Shown here piece after piece: positions 32,310 through 44,191 of a stretch of 64,000 nucleotides of DNA. The notes below the pieces were generated by a model. That model had not been told where the DNA came from. It did no database searches and saw only the letters and a list, made by a program, of their open reading frames with translations. The DNA lies in assembly GCF_030718845.1 (NCBI RefSeq), contig NZ_CP132191.1:930001-994000 (forward strand), given 5' to 3'. The stretch's first letter is position 1; each line of letters begins with the position of its first letter. The position numbers and the translations under genes were made by a program. This stretch comes from Mycoplasma seminis. Lineage in GTDB: Bacteria > Bacillota_I > Bacilli_A > Mycoplasmatales > Metamycoplasmataceae.

Positions 32310-33691
32310 GAGACTATAAATAATTTTGTGTAAATTTATTTTGCAATGAAAAAAAGTTATCTTAACTTTGTTGGATAAATTATATTATAAATTTCAAATT
32401 TTTGAAACCTGGGTGTGTTCTTAGCATACCCTTTTTATTGTAATTTTCAAATATAGTTACTAAGAATTTTTCTAAACTTGTTATTGAATTAAATTGTCTT
32501 TTGTTTTTCATTGATGACTTTATTTCTGAATTTAGACTCTCAATAATATTTGTAGTGTAAATCGTTCTTCTGATTGAAAGTCGAAAATCAAAAAATGAGA
32601 ATAAATCATCTTCAATATTTATCAATGCTTGTGTTACTCTAGGATATTTAAATTCTCATTTTTCTAAAAAGAATTGATATTCCTTAATTGCTTCTTCCTT
32701 CTTGATTTGGGAATAAATCATTTTTAAGTCATTTGCTATTTCAAATTTATCTCTGTTGTGCACTTTTGCAAATACATTTCTTTGTATATGAACTCAACAT
32801 CTTTGATATTTAGAATTAGGAAAGTTATTGTGAACAGTATCTTTTAATCCTTGAAGTCCATCTGTGACAAATATCCCTACCTCTTGAACTCCACGGTTTT
32901 TTAAGTCTTGTAAAATTTCGTCTCAAATAATTGTGTTTTCAGTTGGATTTATTGCGAATCCTAAAACTTCTTTATGCCCTTCTTCATCAATTCCTAAAGC
33001 AATGTATATAGCTTCTTTTGAATAAGTTTCTCTTTTAATAGGAAAATATGTTGCATCAAGAAAAACAGCAATGTATTTTGATTGCAGTTTTCTGCTCTTA
33101 AACTTTTCAATATTCACAATTAGATTATCAGTAATATTAGAAATTGATTGTTTTGATAATTGAGCTCCATAAACGTTTTTAACTATCTTACTGATGGATT
33201 CGTAATTAATTCCTTCTGCAAACATTTCAGTAACTAAATCCTTAATAATTGACTGTGTTCTTTGATATTTATCAAAAATTACATTTTGAAATTGATTCAG
33301 TCTATCTCTAGCTATTGAGAATTTCATTTTTCCATACTCTGTATTAATAGTTCTTTCATAATAACCATTTCTATAGTTAGAAACATTACTTCTTTCATAT
33401 TTTTTATATTGTAAAAATTCAGTTAGAGAATCAGAAATTAATGATTCAATAATATTTTTTAACGAACTGCGAATATGTTCGTTTATTTTTTCCATAATAT
33501 CTTCAAAATTATTACCATCTTTAACAGAAAAATTTTCTAATAATAAATTGTTTAAAGTTGTATTTAATTGTTTAAAATTATTCATAGATAAGTTATCTCC
33601 TTTTCGGTTCAATTAAATTTTAAGATAACTTATCTTTCTTTTTGTCATTTTTATAATTTTTTTTAATTTACACAAACTTTTTTACAGTCTC
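32310..33691. mobile_element. IS256-family insertion sequence, 1382 bp, intact
   Basis: Terminal inverted repeats start GAGACT(A/G)TAAA and continue to TTTGTGTAAATT on both ends. An 8-bp target duplication CTTTTCTG lies at 32302-32309 and 33692-33699. It encodes one full-length transposase. Perfect target repeats and an intact gene suggest recent insertion. Confidence 0.9.
32380..33585 (-). CDS. IS256-family (mutator-type) transposase
   Basis: 401 residues, full length, from ATG 33585 (MNNFKQLNTTLNN) with AAAGGAG upstream. Catalytic residues fit the mutator family: Asp in AVFLDATYFPIKR, Asp in IFVTDGLQGLKDTV, and Glu in YTTNIIESLNSEIKS. Several UGA Trp codons (TIIWDEIL, RCWVHIQRN, LEKWEFKYP). 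No frameshift was found, so it is probably functional. Confidence 0.9.
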
Positions 33692-33745
33692 CTTTTCTGT
33701 GAAATGTTTACCCATAGTTCTCCTTTTAGTTATTAAAAATAATAA

Positions 33746-33777
33746 AAAGTTAACACCCTTATGAATGTTAACTTTTG
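33746..33777. terminator. Hairpin at the upstream end of the IS3 element, also downstream of tuf
   Basis: AAAAGTTAACA and TGTTAACTTTT form a long stem flanked by A and T runs, so it can act on both strands. It lies inside the IS3 terminus, 46 bp after the tuf stop, and may serve as the tuf terminator and protect the transposase from read-through. Confidence 0.6.
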
Positions 33778-33823
33778 TTGTCCTAGTATACTTTTTCAAG
33801 CATGTATTTTAAAGTATCAATTA

Positions 33824-35011
33824 CTATTTAATGATTTTTGTAACTGATCCAGCACCAACTGTACGTCCACCTTCACGGATAGAGAATTTTGTTCCTTCTT
33901 CTACAGCGATAGGTGCGATTAATTTAACTTTTAAGTTAACGTTTTCTCCAGGCATAACCATTTCACGTCCTGGTTCAAATTCGATTCCACCTGTTACATC
34001 TGTTGTACGGAAGTAGAATTGAGGTTTGTAGTTTTTGAAGAATGGTGTGTGACGTCCACCTTCTTCTTTTTTAAGTACATAGATAGCAGCTTCGAATTCT
34101 GTGTGAGGAACGATTGATCCTGGTTTAGCAAGAACTTGTCCACGTTCAACATCTTCACGGTTTACCCCACGAAGTAATAATCCAGCGTTGTCCCCTGCTT
34201 GTGCTTCTTTAAGGTTTTTACGGAACATTTCGATTCCTGTAACAACTGTTTTTTTAGTAGGTTTTAATCCAACGATTTCAACTTCATCGTTTAATTTAAG
34301 TGTTCCACGTTCCACACGTCCTGTAGCAACTGTTCCACGTCCTGTAATTGTAAATACGTCTTCAACAGCCATTAAGAATGGTTTGTCAAATTCTTTAACT
34401 GGAGTTTCGATGTATGTATCAACAGCTTCCATAAGTTCCATAACTTTGTCTTCGTATTTAGCATCACCTTCAAGTGCTTTTAAAGCTGATCCACGGATGA
34501 TTGGAGCGTTATCTCCGTCAAATCCGTATTCTGAAAGAAGTGAACGAATTTCCATTTCAACTAATTCGATCATGTCTTCTTCACCTTCTAACATATCACA
34601 TTTGTTTAAGAAAACAACGATACGAGGAACACCAACTTGTTTAGATAAAAGAATGTGTTCACGTGTTTGAGGCATAGGTCCATCTGTTGCAGCAACAACT
34701 AAGATAGCACCATCCATTTGAGCAGCACCAGTAATCATGTTTTTAACGTAGTCAGCGTGACCTGGACAGTCTACGTGTGCGTAGTGACGTTTTTCTGTTT
34801 GATATTCGATGTGTGAAGTGTTAATTGTAATTCCACGTGCTCTTTCTTCTGGAGCGTTATCGATTGAAGCGTAATCACGAGCTTCTGATAAACCTTTTTT
34901 AGCTAAAACTGTAGCAATAGCAGCAGTTAAAGTTGTTTTACCGTGGTCAACGTGTCCGATTGTACCAACGTTAACGTGTTCTTTTGAACGATCAAAATCT
35001 AATTTTGCCAT
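33824..35011 (-). CDS. tuf: elongation factor Tu
   Basis: 395 residues. G1 GHVDHGKTT (residues ~18-26), G2 [16 protein letters not shown]3 [13 protein letters not shown]4 NKCDML, G5 SALKAL. Domain II begins near [25 protein letters not shown]. Delivers aminoacyl-tRNA to the ribosome and is often surface-exposed in mycoplasmas. Transcribed as a single gene with a structured leader. Confidence 0.97.
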   Translation of the reverse strand: MAKLDFDRSKEHVNVGTIGHVDHGKTTLTAAIATVLAKKGLSEARDYASIDNAPEERARGITINTSHIEYQTEKRHYAHVDCPGHADYVKNMITGAAQMDGAILVVAATDGPMPQTREHILLSKQVGVPRIVVFLNKCDMLEGEEDMIELVEMEIRSLLSEYGFDGDNAPIIRGSALKALEGDAKYEDKVMELMEAVDTYIETPVKEFDKPFLMAVEDVFTITGRGTVATGRVERGTLKLNDEVEIVGLKPTKKTVVTGIEMFRKNLKEAQAGDNAGLLLRGVNREDVERGQVLAKPGSIVPHTEFEAAIYVLKKEEGGRHTPFFKNYKPQFYFRTTDVTGGIEFEPGREMVMPGENVNLKVKLIAPIAVEEGTKFSIREGGRTVGAGSVTKIIK

Positions 35012-35068
35012 AATATTCCTTTCTAATTAAATTTAGATATTATTTTGATTTTAAAATTTTATATTTTT

Positions 35069-35136
35069 GTTTTAGCGCTAAAACCAACCTTAAGTCTGGT
35101 CTTTCATCCAGATCCTGTCCGTTTATATTAGCAATG
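35069..35136 (-). promoter_or_regulatory. tuf promoter and structured 5' leader
   Basis: A possible -10 TAATAT is at 35131-35136. The leader then contains a TCTGG/CCAGA hairpin (35100-35117) and a perfect 16-bp palindrome GTTTTAGCGCTAAAAC (35069-35084), about 58 bp before the start codon. The arrangement suggests an RNA structure in the tuf mRNA leader or a protein site; its role is unknown. Confidence 0.45.
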
Positions 35137-35206
35137 TAATTTTATCAAATTTTTACAAATTATTAAAAAATGTATTTTTTTCTAAAATTCTTATTTTTTA
35201 GCACTT

Positions 35207-38200
35207 TTAGAACAATTTCATTTGGTTTGTTTCATTTAAGTTTTCTAAAACTTTTAATTCTTCATCTAAAAACTTATATAAGGTATTATTTATACCACTA
35301 CGTTTTTTAAAGTCTTCTTTAGAAATATATTCACTTTCTTCTCTACCTTGAATTATCTTATTTGCAACCGCTTCACCAAGTCCAGCTACAGCAGAAAATG
35401 GAGGAATTAACATTTTGTGTTCACGGTCAACAACTCATTCAGTTGCAAGAGATTTTGTTAAATCAATATTCGAAATATTAAATCCTCTTGCATATAATTC
35501 CCGAGCTATTTCTAAAGTTTGTAATAAGTTTTCTTCTTTTACTTTTCTATTTTTAGTTTCTTCTAACTCTTTAATCTTTTTATTTATTTTAGTTCCGCCA
35601 TGGTCATTAGAAAGAATTTGTAAATCAAATTCTTCAACTCTAGTAGTAAAGTAAGTAGCATAATATTCTAATGGATAATACAGTTTAAATCAAGCAATTC
35701 TTCAAGCCATTAAAACATAAGCTGTTGCATGGGCTTTAGGGAACATGTACTTGATTTTTTTCATTGACTCAATATATCAATCCGGAACATTATCCTTTTG
35801 CAATTGAGCTACTTCTTCATCAGTTAGCCCTTTACCCTTACGAACCTTTTCCATTATTTTGAATGAATATAAAGGATCTACACCCTTATTTATAAGGTAA
35901 ACCATAATATCATCACGACAAGAAATAACATCTTTAAGTGTCATTCCTCTTTCTTTAATTAAACTTTGTGCATTTCCTGTTCAAACATCAGTCCCGTGTG
36001 AAAGTCCTGAAAGTGAAATTAAATCAGCAAATGATTCAGCTTTTGCTTCATATAACATACGGCGAACAAAGTTCGTTCCAAATTCAGGAAGCCCTAAAGC
36101 TCCTGTGATTTCTCCCCCAATATCTTTTGGTTCAATTCCTAAAGCTTTGGTTGAGTTAAACAGTGACATAACTTTAGGATCTTTTTTAGGTATATCTTTT
36201 TTAACATTTAATCCTGTTAATCTTTCAAGCATTCTAATTGCAGTTGGATCAACATGCCCTAAAATATCAAGTTTTAAAACATTATCATGGATAGCATGGA
36301 AATCAAAGTGAGTAGTTTTTCAATCCAAACTAATATCATCAGCGGGGTAGTTAATTGGAGTAAAGTCTTCGACATCATATTCTTTCGGAATAATAATAAT
36401 TCCCCCAGGGTGTTGCCCAGTTGTTCTTTTTACCCCTTGCATTTGGCTAGATATGAAATCAATATATGATGGAGTAAAATTAAAGCCATATTCTTCAACA
36501 GCTTTTTTAACATATCCATAAGCTGTTTTATCTTTGATAGTTGAAATTGTTCCGGCTCTAAATGTGTGACTAGCACCAAATAGTCGCTTAATTTCATTAT
36601 GGATTTCAGCTTGATAATCTCCGGAGAAGTTTAAATCAATATCCGGAACTTTATCAGCATTAAATCCTAAGAATGTTTCAAATGGAATTGTTTGTCCATC
36701 TTTTTCCATAACAATTCCACATTGTTCACATTTTTTATCATCTAAGTCAAATCCTGAAGTAACGCCTTCAACATTAGCTAATTGGAATTTCTTACATTTA
36801 GGACACACATAGTGAGGAGGAAGTGGATTAACTTCAGTAATTCCTGACATGGTAGCAACTAATGAAGACCCGACACTTCCACGACTACCTACTAGGTATC
36901 CATTATCAAGTGACTTCTTAACAAGTTTGTGTGAAATTCAGTAAATAACATCAAATCCATACTCTAAAATAGGTGTGATTTCTTTTTTAAGTCTTTCCTC
37001 AATTAATTCAGGTAAAACTTCTCCGTATTTTTCATGAGCAGTTTTATAAACTAATTCATATAACTTATCTTTAGAATTATCAAATTTTGGGGTGTATAAA
37101 TCATTGTGGATAACTTCAATTTTATCTTGCACCATATCTGCAATTGCATTTGGATTATTTATTACTAAATCATTAACTAATTCTTCATTATTTAAGAATG
37201 AAAAAGCTTCTAACATTTCATCAGTTGTGTAAAATGAAAGATCCGGAATTTTTATCCCTTGTCCTTGGGCTTTTTTATAATCAAATAAGAAGTGGGATGC
37301 ATTTCCGATACCTTTTGAATATACTAAACATTTAAAAATATTTTGATCCATTTTATCTTCATATCTAACATCACCAATTGCAACTGGAATCTTGTTAAAT
37401 TTATGAGCTAAACGAATCATTTTAACAATAGTATCTTTAATTTCAAAAGCATCAAATTTATCCGGCGCATCATCAAAGTGATCCAACGCTCCAATATGTG
37501 GAATTTCAATGTAATCAAATTTTTGTGCCCATGATTCTATTGCAATATCTGATGAGTAAAAACAATAATCTAATAATTTAGATTTTAATCCACCAGAACC
37601 AATTAAAATGTTTGGAGTTTTAACAATATCTTCAATAAATAATTTTGGTGAACCAAAATATCTTTCTGTAAGTGATAAAGTAACTAAATTAAATAGTTCT
37701 TTTAATCCAGTTTGATTTAAAGCAAGTACAGTGACTTGACTTGAACGAGTTCTGCTATAAATACTTGTATCTTGGATGCTATCTAATTGTTTAAATGTTA
37801 AAATCCCACGATCTTTAAGTAAATACATTGATTTAATTCAAGCTTGTGCAAGGACATCAGCATCATAGTCAGCACGGTGAGCTACTTGTGAATCATAAAG
37901 TACTGATAAATTAGCACAGAATGCCCCCAAGTTGTGGTCTCTTTTTTCACTAAATAAGTATCTTGAAATCATCAAGGTATCAATGAAAAATGTTTTCGGC
38001 ACAGGTTTATTTTGTTGAATAAATTTTTGATAAATAAAATGCGAGTCAAAGTGAGCATTGTGAGCTACACAAATCCGATTATTTATTATTTCATAAATTT
38101 TATCTAGCCCTGCATCTAAGTCATATCCTTCATTTTCCAACATAGCATCAGTAATGTTGGTTAAATTAATTGTAGTAGATGAAAGTGGTTTTTTAGCTTT

Positions 38201-39604
38201 AACAAAAAATTGGTGTGTTTCTTTAATTTCGCCATCAATTACAACTGAAGCACCAAATTCAATTAATTCTCCATATTGTGCTGATAAGTGGGTTGTTTCA
38301 ATATCTAAAACAACATATTGACTAGTTAAAATATCTCTATCAATACCATCGTAATTTAATAAGAAATTATGATTCTTATCAATAACATCAAATGAAGCAC
38401 CATAGATTGGCTTTACACTTGATTTTTTTGCAGCAGCAAAGAATTCTGGGAACCCTTGCACACCATTGGAATCAATTAAAGTAACTGCTTTATGTCCATA
38501 TTTTTCAGCTATCTTAATAATTTCCGCCGGATCTAAAATTCCATCCATTGTACTCATTTTAGAATGCGCACTTAATTCAACTCTTTTAAAATCAGCATTA
38601 TCTTGTTTATTGTTTCTTGGATTATCAATTTTTGTGTAAAAATGTGCTTTAATAATTTTACTTAATGGACCACCATCATTTTTAAATGAATATGGATTAT
38701 TAACTACACCATAGACTTCAACGTAATCCCCAATAGAGGGAATATAATCTGGAGCTTTTGAATTATTAACAAAATAACTAGTTTCAATTGCATCTTTATA
38801 ATTTGAAATAAAGAATTTATAAATCTTAAATTCCGGTTTTTCAATAACATCACTTTTATAAACTAATCCAGAAACTGTAACTGGGATATCAACTACTTCA
38901 GCATCAAGTGAATTAACATATTGAATATCTACATTTGAATAACTTTTTGACTTATTATTTCTACGGTATTCGTTAAATTTTCTACTTTGTACTTTTTGAT
39001 TAAAACCAGACTCGCTTGCTGCTTCTGAAATTTCATTTGCATAATATTTTCCAACCGAAGCAAAATTATTTCTGATTTGATTGTCATCTAAAGTACAAAC
39101 AGATTCAACTGCTTTAGGTAGCAAAATAAAGTTTTTAAAACCAAAATTTCGCATCACTGCAGTAAGTTGAAAACTTTGTTGTTCTAATTGATCTTTTTGT
39201 TCAGGTTTACAGTGTTCAAACTCTCAAGCATTATTGTCTTTATTGTAATATAATGAAGCGGTTGTTTTTAAACATTGATGTAATTCGCAACCATTTAATT
39301 CTTCATCATATTGCATAATGTTTTTAATGTATTCAATGATTTCTGGATTTGATAAATCTAAATGTTCAAAATCATATTCAACCCAAAACTTTTCCTTCTT
39401 ACAAGTTTTGAGCATGTGTTCAAAATCATTTCAAGAAGGCAATTTAGTACTAAGAAATACTTTTTGATACTTAATTTTACCCGTATTTGCATCTCTTTTG
39501 AATTCAAGCTTATTAGGATTGAACTCAGCATCTGCAAAAGATGATAAAAAACTTATGTTTAAATAATCCATAAGTTTTTTAAAATTATTATTTTTATAGT
39601 CCAT
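35207..39604 (-). CDS. polC: DNA polymerase III alpha subunit, PolC type
   Basis: 1465 residues, normal for PolC, with many UGA Trp codons. Order: N-terminal domain; OB-fold ([12 protein letters not shown]); first PHP part ([14 protein letters not shown], residue ~345); DEDDh 3'-5' exonuclease insertion ([11 protein letters not shown], residue ~433, to HRADYDADV); second PHP part; zinc-binding CPKC...CEQC (~925-950); palm with [12 protein letters not shown] (~986); C-terminal helix-hairpin-helix ([14 protein letters not shown]). The PHP His pair HxH is changed to SAH. Replicative polymerase. It lies 16 bp downstream of cdsA. Confidence 0.96.
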
Positions 39605-39620
39605 ATTACCCTCCAGTTTC

Positions 39621-40673
39621 TTAAAGTGTTGAACAAGCAGCTAAAATACCAAAGAAAACAAAAACAAATGAAATAGAATCAATTCTGTCTAATAATCCCC
39701 CATGTTCTTTTAAGATATTAGAGAAATCTTTAATTTCATTTCTTCTTTTAACAAGTGAAAAGAATAAATCTCCAAATAAAGCTATTAATGGTGCTATAAA
39801 TAAGAATGAAAGCAAGTATGGGAAGAAATGAGAACTACTATTTAATAATATTCCAGCAACACTATCAGAGGTTTTTCCTCTTATTCCTCATGCAATAAAA
39901 ATGTATATCATAGTCGCTGCAAAAGAAACAATATATCCTATGATTGCTCCTTCTCAAGTTTTCTTAGGACTAATTGTTGGAGCTAATTTTGATTTAAACA
40001 TTTTATGTCCAAGGAATCTTCCACCAAAGTAACCACCAATATCGTATGATGAAGCGATGATAATAAAGAATAAAATAAGTTCAATTCCATAACTTTGTGT
40101 GAGCAGTACAATAAAAGTTTTAACAAATAAGGTTAGAATAATTGAAATAACTCAAAGAGAAAGAGTTTTAAAAATTAAATATTTAATAGTTATATTTTTA
40201 ACCACAGTTAATCTGATTAATAAGAAAATTAATGCAACAATAAAAGTAGTAATTAATACTCAATAATCAAAAATATACTTCTCAAATTTTTCTGTGAAGA
40301 GATAACCGATGTTGTCAATATTCATGACTGGAACATATGATGAGCCCAATCTACCAAATAATATTTGTGAGAAAAAGTCTTTCCCCAAAAGCATTGAAGC
40401 TACATATAGTATTGTTAATATAATACTTGGAACTAACATTTCACTATAAGCGTGCGAAAGTTCGTAAAAAATCATCGCAACTACAGCACCAATTAGAAAT
40501 AATGAAAATACCCTTAAAACTCAGAATCCAGCTGTTGAAAATTCACTATATAAATTAGGTCTAAAAGAATAAGCAAAAGTAACTAAAGAGAGTGCTAAAA
40601 TTACCACAATGACAATTGCAGGTACAAAACGATTTAGTCAAAAATTCTTTTTCTTTTCAGCTGTTATATTCAT
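39621..40673 (-). CDS. cdsA: phosphatidate cytidylyltransferase (CDP-diglyceride synthase)
   Basis: 350 residues, very hydrophobic with about eight to ten membrane segments. Signature near the C-terminus: SYDIGGYFGGRFLGHKMFKSKLAPTISPKKTWEGAI and FGDLFFSLVKRRNEIKDFSNILKEHGGLLDRIDS, which is diagnostic for CdsA. Makes CDP-diacylglycerol from phosphatidic acid and CTP. Probably cotranscribed with polC. Confidence 0.93.
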
Positions 40674-40760
40674 AATAAAACAATTATATTAAATTCTGTA
40701 TTTTAAGTATAAAATAGCTATATTTTTTAACTATTAAATAGTAGGCATAAAATAAATAAA

Positions 40761-40799
40761 AAACTCGCTTAGGCAGCAAGCTAAAAACTAAAGTTTTTA
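40761..40799 (-). terminator. putative terminator after coaX
   Basis: Two adjacent stems on the minus strand: AAAACT/AGTTTT overlapping the coaX stop, and CTTGC/GCGAG (one G-U pair) followed by T6. The stems are short. Confidence 0.45.
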
Positions 40800-41549
40800 A
40801 ATGTTATTTAAATAAATATATAAGTATCCATAAAGAATCATTAATTGATTTACATCATATTTATCTTTAATTAAATCTGCAGTTCCTCCTGTAGTAATTA
40901 CATTTCCTACATATGGATTTTGAGATAAAAGATGTGACAGAATAAATCCGTTCATTAAGTTAAATAAGCCTGAATTCAAGGCTTGGATGGTATCTTGTCC
41001 TAGTGCAGCATCAGCTATTAAATCATTAGATTTTAATTTTGCAATTTTGCTTCCTAAATATTCAAATGATTGCATAATTCCTGGAGCAATCGAAACTCCT
41101 TGCAAGGTATCATTGTGATATAAAATTGCTACTGATGCTGAACCAAACATGAAAATTCAACTGCTAGCTAATTTATGGTTATAAGCATACTGACAAGCAG
41201 CTAAAATATCTACCCCTACTGTATTTTTATCAATTTTTTCATTTAAGTTAAATGAAACTTTGCTTTTTGCATTTACTATATAGTTGTTTTTGATATTAAG
41301 ATCATTTAATATTTCATTTGACTGAGTAATTAATCTTAAATCTGGATTGGTACTTCCAGTAATTACTTTAGTATCTGCATCAATTTGATAATATTTCAAG
41401 AAATCTAAAATATCTTGTTTTTTAGTTTTGTTAATTAAAAACTTTTCAAAAGCAATCACATTGTGGTTGTTATCAAGTAATAAAAGTTTTAACATTGTGT
41501 TCCCTAAATCTCTAATAAGATAAGAAACTTTAATTTTATTTTTCATCAT
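40797..41549 (-). CDS. coaX: type III pantothenate kinase-like protein
   Basis: 250 residues. The ASKHA fold is suggested by IRDLGNTMLKLLLL (D-x-GNT), NTVGVDILAACQYAYN (where active enzymes have GxDR), and VITTGGTADLIKD (TGG). CoaX phosphorylates pantothenate, the first CoA step. The Arg of the GxDR motif is Ile here, so function is less certain. Two Met codons in tandem begin the frame; the second (41546) has better Shine-Dalgarno spacing. One UGA Trp. Confidence 0.65.
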
Positions 41550-41612
41550 AACTTCCTTATTAAATCTTTGATATACTTTTATTATACAGTTTTATAAAAA
41601 TGGAGATATAAG

Positions 41613-42359
41613 ATGAAGCAAAGAATTTTAATCGGAAATACTAATATTTCATATCAAACAGACAATACAATGTTGCAGACTAAAGTTGTAAATAAATTTA
41701 ATCACAAATTAGATTATGCATTACTTGAAAAATTTGATTTTGTGCCTAAATTAATTAAAAATACTGACAGCGAAGTTGAATGGGAATGAATCAAAACTCA
41801 ACCAATAGTTTTTAACAAAGACATCTTAAAACAAATAGCGGATGATTTTAAAACTCTGCATGATTCCGCTTTACCATTTCCTAAATCTAATGTTGCCGCT
41901 AGAGTTAAAGAATATCGCAAAATCCTTAGAGAAAGAAATATTAGAATCGATGTGATTGATGAATATTACAAAAGAATTAATTTAATTCTTAAAAACTCAG
42001 AAACTAATCGTCCATTACATAATGATTTATATATTGATAATATTTTGCTTTCACAAGAAGGTAAAATCTACTTTATTGATTGAGAATACGCTTCAATGGG
42101 TGATAAACATTTTGATTTAGCTTACTTTATTTGCGGAACAAATCTTAATGAAGAACAAGAAAGATACTTCTTAGATTGTTATGATACATATTGAGAAGAA
42201 TATTTAATTCAACAAAAGATATTAGTCTACTACCTTACAATCCTATGAGATAATGCTCAAGAGGTAAAACCATTTGATGATGCAGAATGTATTGCAAAAT
42301 TAAAAGAAACTGTTAAGTTATATGAATATAAGAAAAACAATAAATTATTTAGACAATAA
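41613..42359 (+). CDS. choline/ethanolamine kinase-like phosphotransferase (LicA-like)
   Basis: 248 residues. The aminoglycoside/choline kinase fold is shown by the catalytic loop RPLHNDLYIDNILLS (HxDxxxxN) and the metal-binding FIDWEYASMGDKHFDLAYF, with Trp from UGA. Family members phosphorylate choline or ethanolamine taken from the host for glycolipids or surface decoration. A GGAG Shine-Dalgarno precedes ATG 41613. The substrate is not determined by the sequence. Confidence 0.8.
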
Positions 42360-42361
42360 AA

Positions 42362-42379
42362 AAGTAGCCTAAGCTACTA
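42362..42379. terminator. Bidirectional terminator between the kinase gene and tyrS
   Basis: AGTAGC and GCTACT form a 6-bp stem with a 4-nt loop, flanked by A6 on one side and an AT-rich tract on the other. It lies between two convergent genes and overlaps the tyrS stop codon. Confidence 0.65.
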
Positions 42380-43604
42380 ATTTAACTAAATAGATATGCT
42401 TTTTACCAACGTGTAATAAAGCATATTTTTTATTTCAGATTTCTGAAGTTAAATTTGATTCTTCATCAACTGGAATTAAATTTACTTTTAAAGCTTTATT
42501 TTGGATAAATTCTTTAGCTTCACGTTTTGATTTTAAAATTCCTTGAGCAATAAGCTGACTAACTAAGTTTTCATTTTGCTTTAATTCAATAGTATTTAAT
42601 ACATCTTGTAACATTTCAATTTCATCAACAGCAATTTCAGTTAAATTTAAATCTTTACTAAAAAGAATTGTTGAAGCTAGATGAGCTTTTTTAGCTTCTT
42701 CTTCATTATGAACTTGCTTAATAACATTAAATGCAAGGGCTTTTTGTGCAATTCTAGCAGCTGGATTTTCATTATGTAATTTTAAAATTTCATCAATTTC
42801 CACTTTATCTAAAAATGTTAATCAGTTAAGAAGTTTTTCAACTTCGCTATCAGGTTGATTAAGTAAAAATTGATACATAATGTAAGGTTTAGTTTTATCA
42901 CTATCAAGTCAAAGTGAACCACCACCAGTTGATTTACCAAATTTATTCCCATTTGCATCAGTAAGTAAGTTAGCTGTAATAGCAAGCGCTTTATGTTCGT
43001 TTCCAAACATAGTAGAAATCATATCTAATCCAGTGGTTATATTACCTCATTGATCGGAACCACCAAATTGAATCATTACGTTTTTATCTTTGTATAATGA
43101 TAAAAAGTCTCAACCTTGGATTAATTGATATGAAAATTCAGTAAATGATAATCCTTTATCAATTCTTGAGGCAACTGAATCCTTCGCAAGCATGTAAGAA
43201 ACATTAACTAATTTTCCAACACTTCTTAAGAATTCAAGAATGTTCATATCTTTGTAGAAGTCATAGTTATCAATTACTTCAAGTCCAAAGCTTTCAAGTT
43301 GTGCTTTAATATGATTTTTATTATTTAAAATAGTTTCATTATCTAAAAGTTGTCTTTCAGCATCTTTGAATGATGGATCTCCAATCATTCCTGTTGCTCC
43401 TCCAAGAAGAGCATAAACTTTAAACCCATGATTTTTAAATCTAATTAAATTAGCTATTTGAATGTAGTTACCTAAATGAAGTGAAGTTGCAGTTGGGTCA
43501 AATCCACAGTAAACTGCAGCTCCTTGAGGTAAATTATTAAATTTTTCTTCGCTACTAATAGCTTTTAAAATTCCACGTTGTTTTAAATCTTCAATTATTG
43601 TCAT
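42369..43604 (-). CDS. tyrS: tyrosyl-tRNA synthetase
   Basis: 411 residues. Class I motifs: HIGH-type HLGN in GFDPTATSLHLGNYIQ (residues ~34-49) and KMSKS-type KFGKSTGG after the catalytic core. The TyrRS dimer region and the C-terminal S4 domain (ILKSKREAKEFIQNKALKVN...VGKKHIYLVK) are present. Several UGA Trp codons. It overlaps the upstream tRNA-binding-domain gene by one base. Confidence 0.95.
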
Positions 43605-44185
43605 TATTTAAATTCAAAGTCCTTTCCTATCAGGCTAGCATCTCCAAAAATTAATCCTTCTTTATCAAATCCAAGTGTTTGATATCCGGTTAGCATACCA
43701 TAACTTTTTACTCCCATAATTTCACCAGCAACTACATCAGTTCCAGCTTTTGTAACACTACCTGGTAGAGCTAAAACTACAACTTTACCTTCTTGTGAAT
43801 CTAAGGTGTTTGTTACTAATTGAATTTCTTTTTCAGGAGAAATGTGCACTTGAAGCACAAAAAGTCTTTCACTTTTTGGATGTGCTTTTCTTTCTTTAAT
43901 TAAACCGTAAATAAATTTAGGTTCATTTGAAAGAATTAAATTTAATTCATTAGCCTTTTGTTGAATTAAATCTAAAGTTTTTGAAGTAATATAGCCAAAT
44001 TTAGTTTCATCGCTAATGTAATATTTATTATTATCTAATACGTTAATACTTGAAATATTGTGGTTTTCATCAACAAAAAAGACTAAATCATCCTTAGCAA
44101 TTTGATTAGTTTTTTTGATTCTTGAATCCACAAAAATAACTGAAGTATTAGTAAATGTTTTGTTTAAATTATTGAATAATATCAT
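43604..44185 (-). CDS. ytpR: YtpR-family tRNA-binding-domain protein
   Basis: 193 residues. The C-terminal ~105 residues form an OB-fold EMAP/tRNA-binding domain (FIYGLIKERKAHPKSERLFVLQVHI, LVTNTLDSQEGKVVVLALPGS, GEIMGVKSYGMLTG), as in the PheRS beta N-terminus and YtpR. The N-terminal half is not recognised. The -10 TATAAT ends 7 bp before the ATG, so the mRNA is probably leaderless. Confidence 0.82.
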   Translation of the reverse strand: MILFNNLNKTFTNTSVIFVDSRIKKTNQIAKDDLVFFVDENHNISSINVLDNNKYYISDETKFGYITSKTLDLIQQKANELNLILSNEPKFIYGLIKERKAHPKSERLFVLQVHISPEKEIQLVTNTLDSQEGKVVVLALPGSVTKAGTDVVAGEIMGVKSYGMLTGYQTLGFDKEGLIFGDASLIGKDFEFK

Positions 44186-44191
44186 GCTATT

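Larger units (their letters stand above)
32068..33715 (-). pseudogene. IS3-family OrfA, interrupted by IS256-family element
   Basis: The 5' part starts at ATG 33715 (MGKHFTE) with AAAGGAG upstream, and is cut after codon 8 at 33692. Removing the nested element and one 8-bp duplication restores MGKHFTEKQEIEIYNTFLKF and continues through GKNQAISLMYKYGSKAKN, a helix-turn-helix, and the basic RKPGSGRPKK region to TAA 32068-32070. The seamless join proves that the IS256-type copy inserted into an intact orfA. Confidence 0.8.
31131..33786. mobile_element. IS3-family element between recA and tuf, carrying a nested IS256-family element
   Basis: Inverted ends CTAGGACA...TGTCCTAG extend inward (AAAAATTAACA / CAAAAGTTAACA), flanked on both sides by TATA as a possible 4-bp target repeat. 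It encodes IS3-type orfA and orfB on the minus strand. The IS256-family element at 32310-33691 is inserted near the start of orfA; without it the IS3 copy would be about 1.27 kb. A long hairpin (33746-33777) near the upstream end may block outside transcription. Confidence 0.8.
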
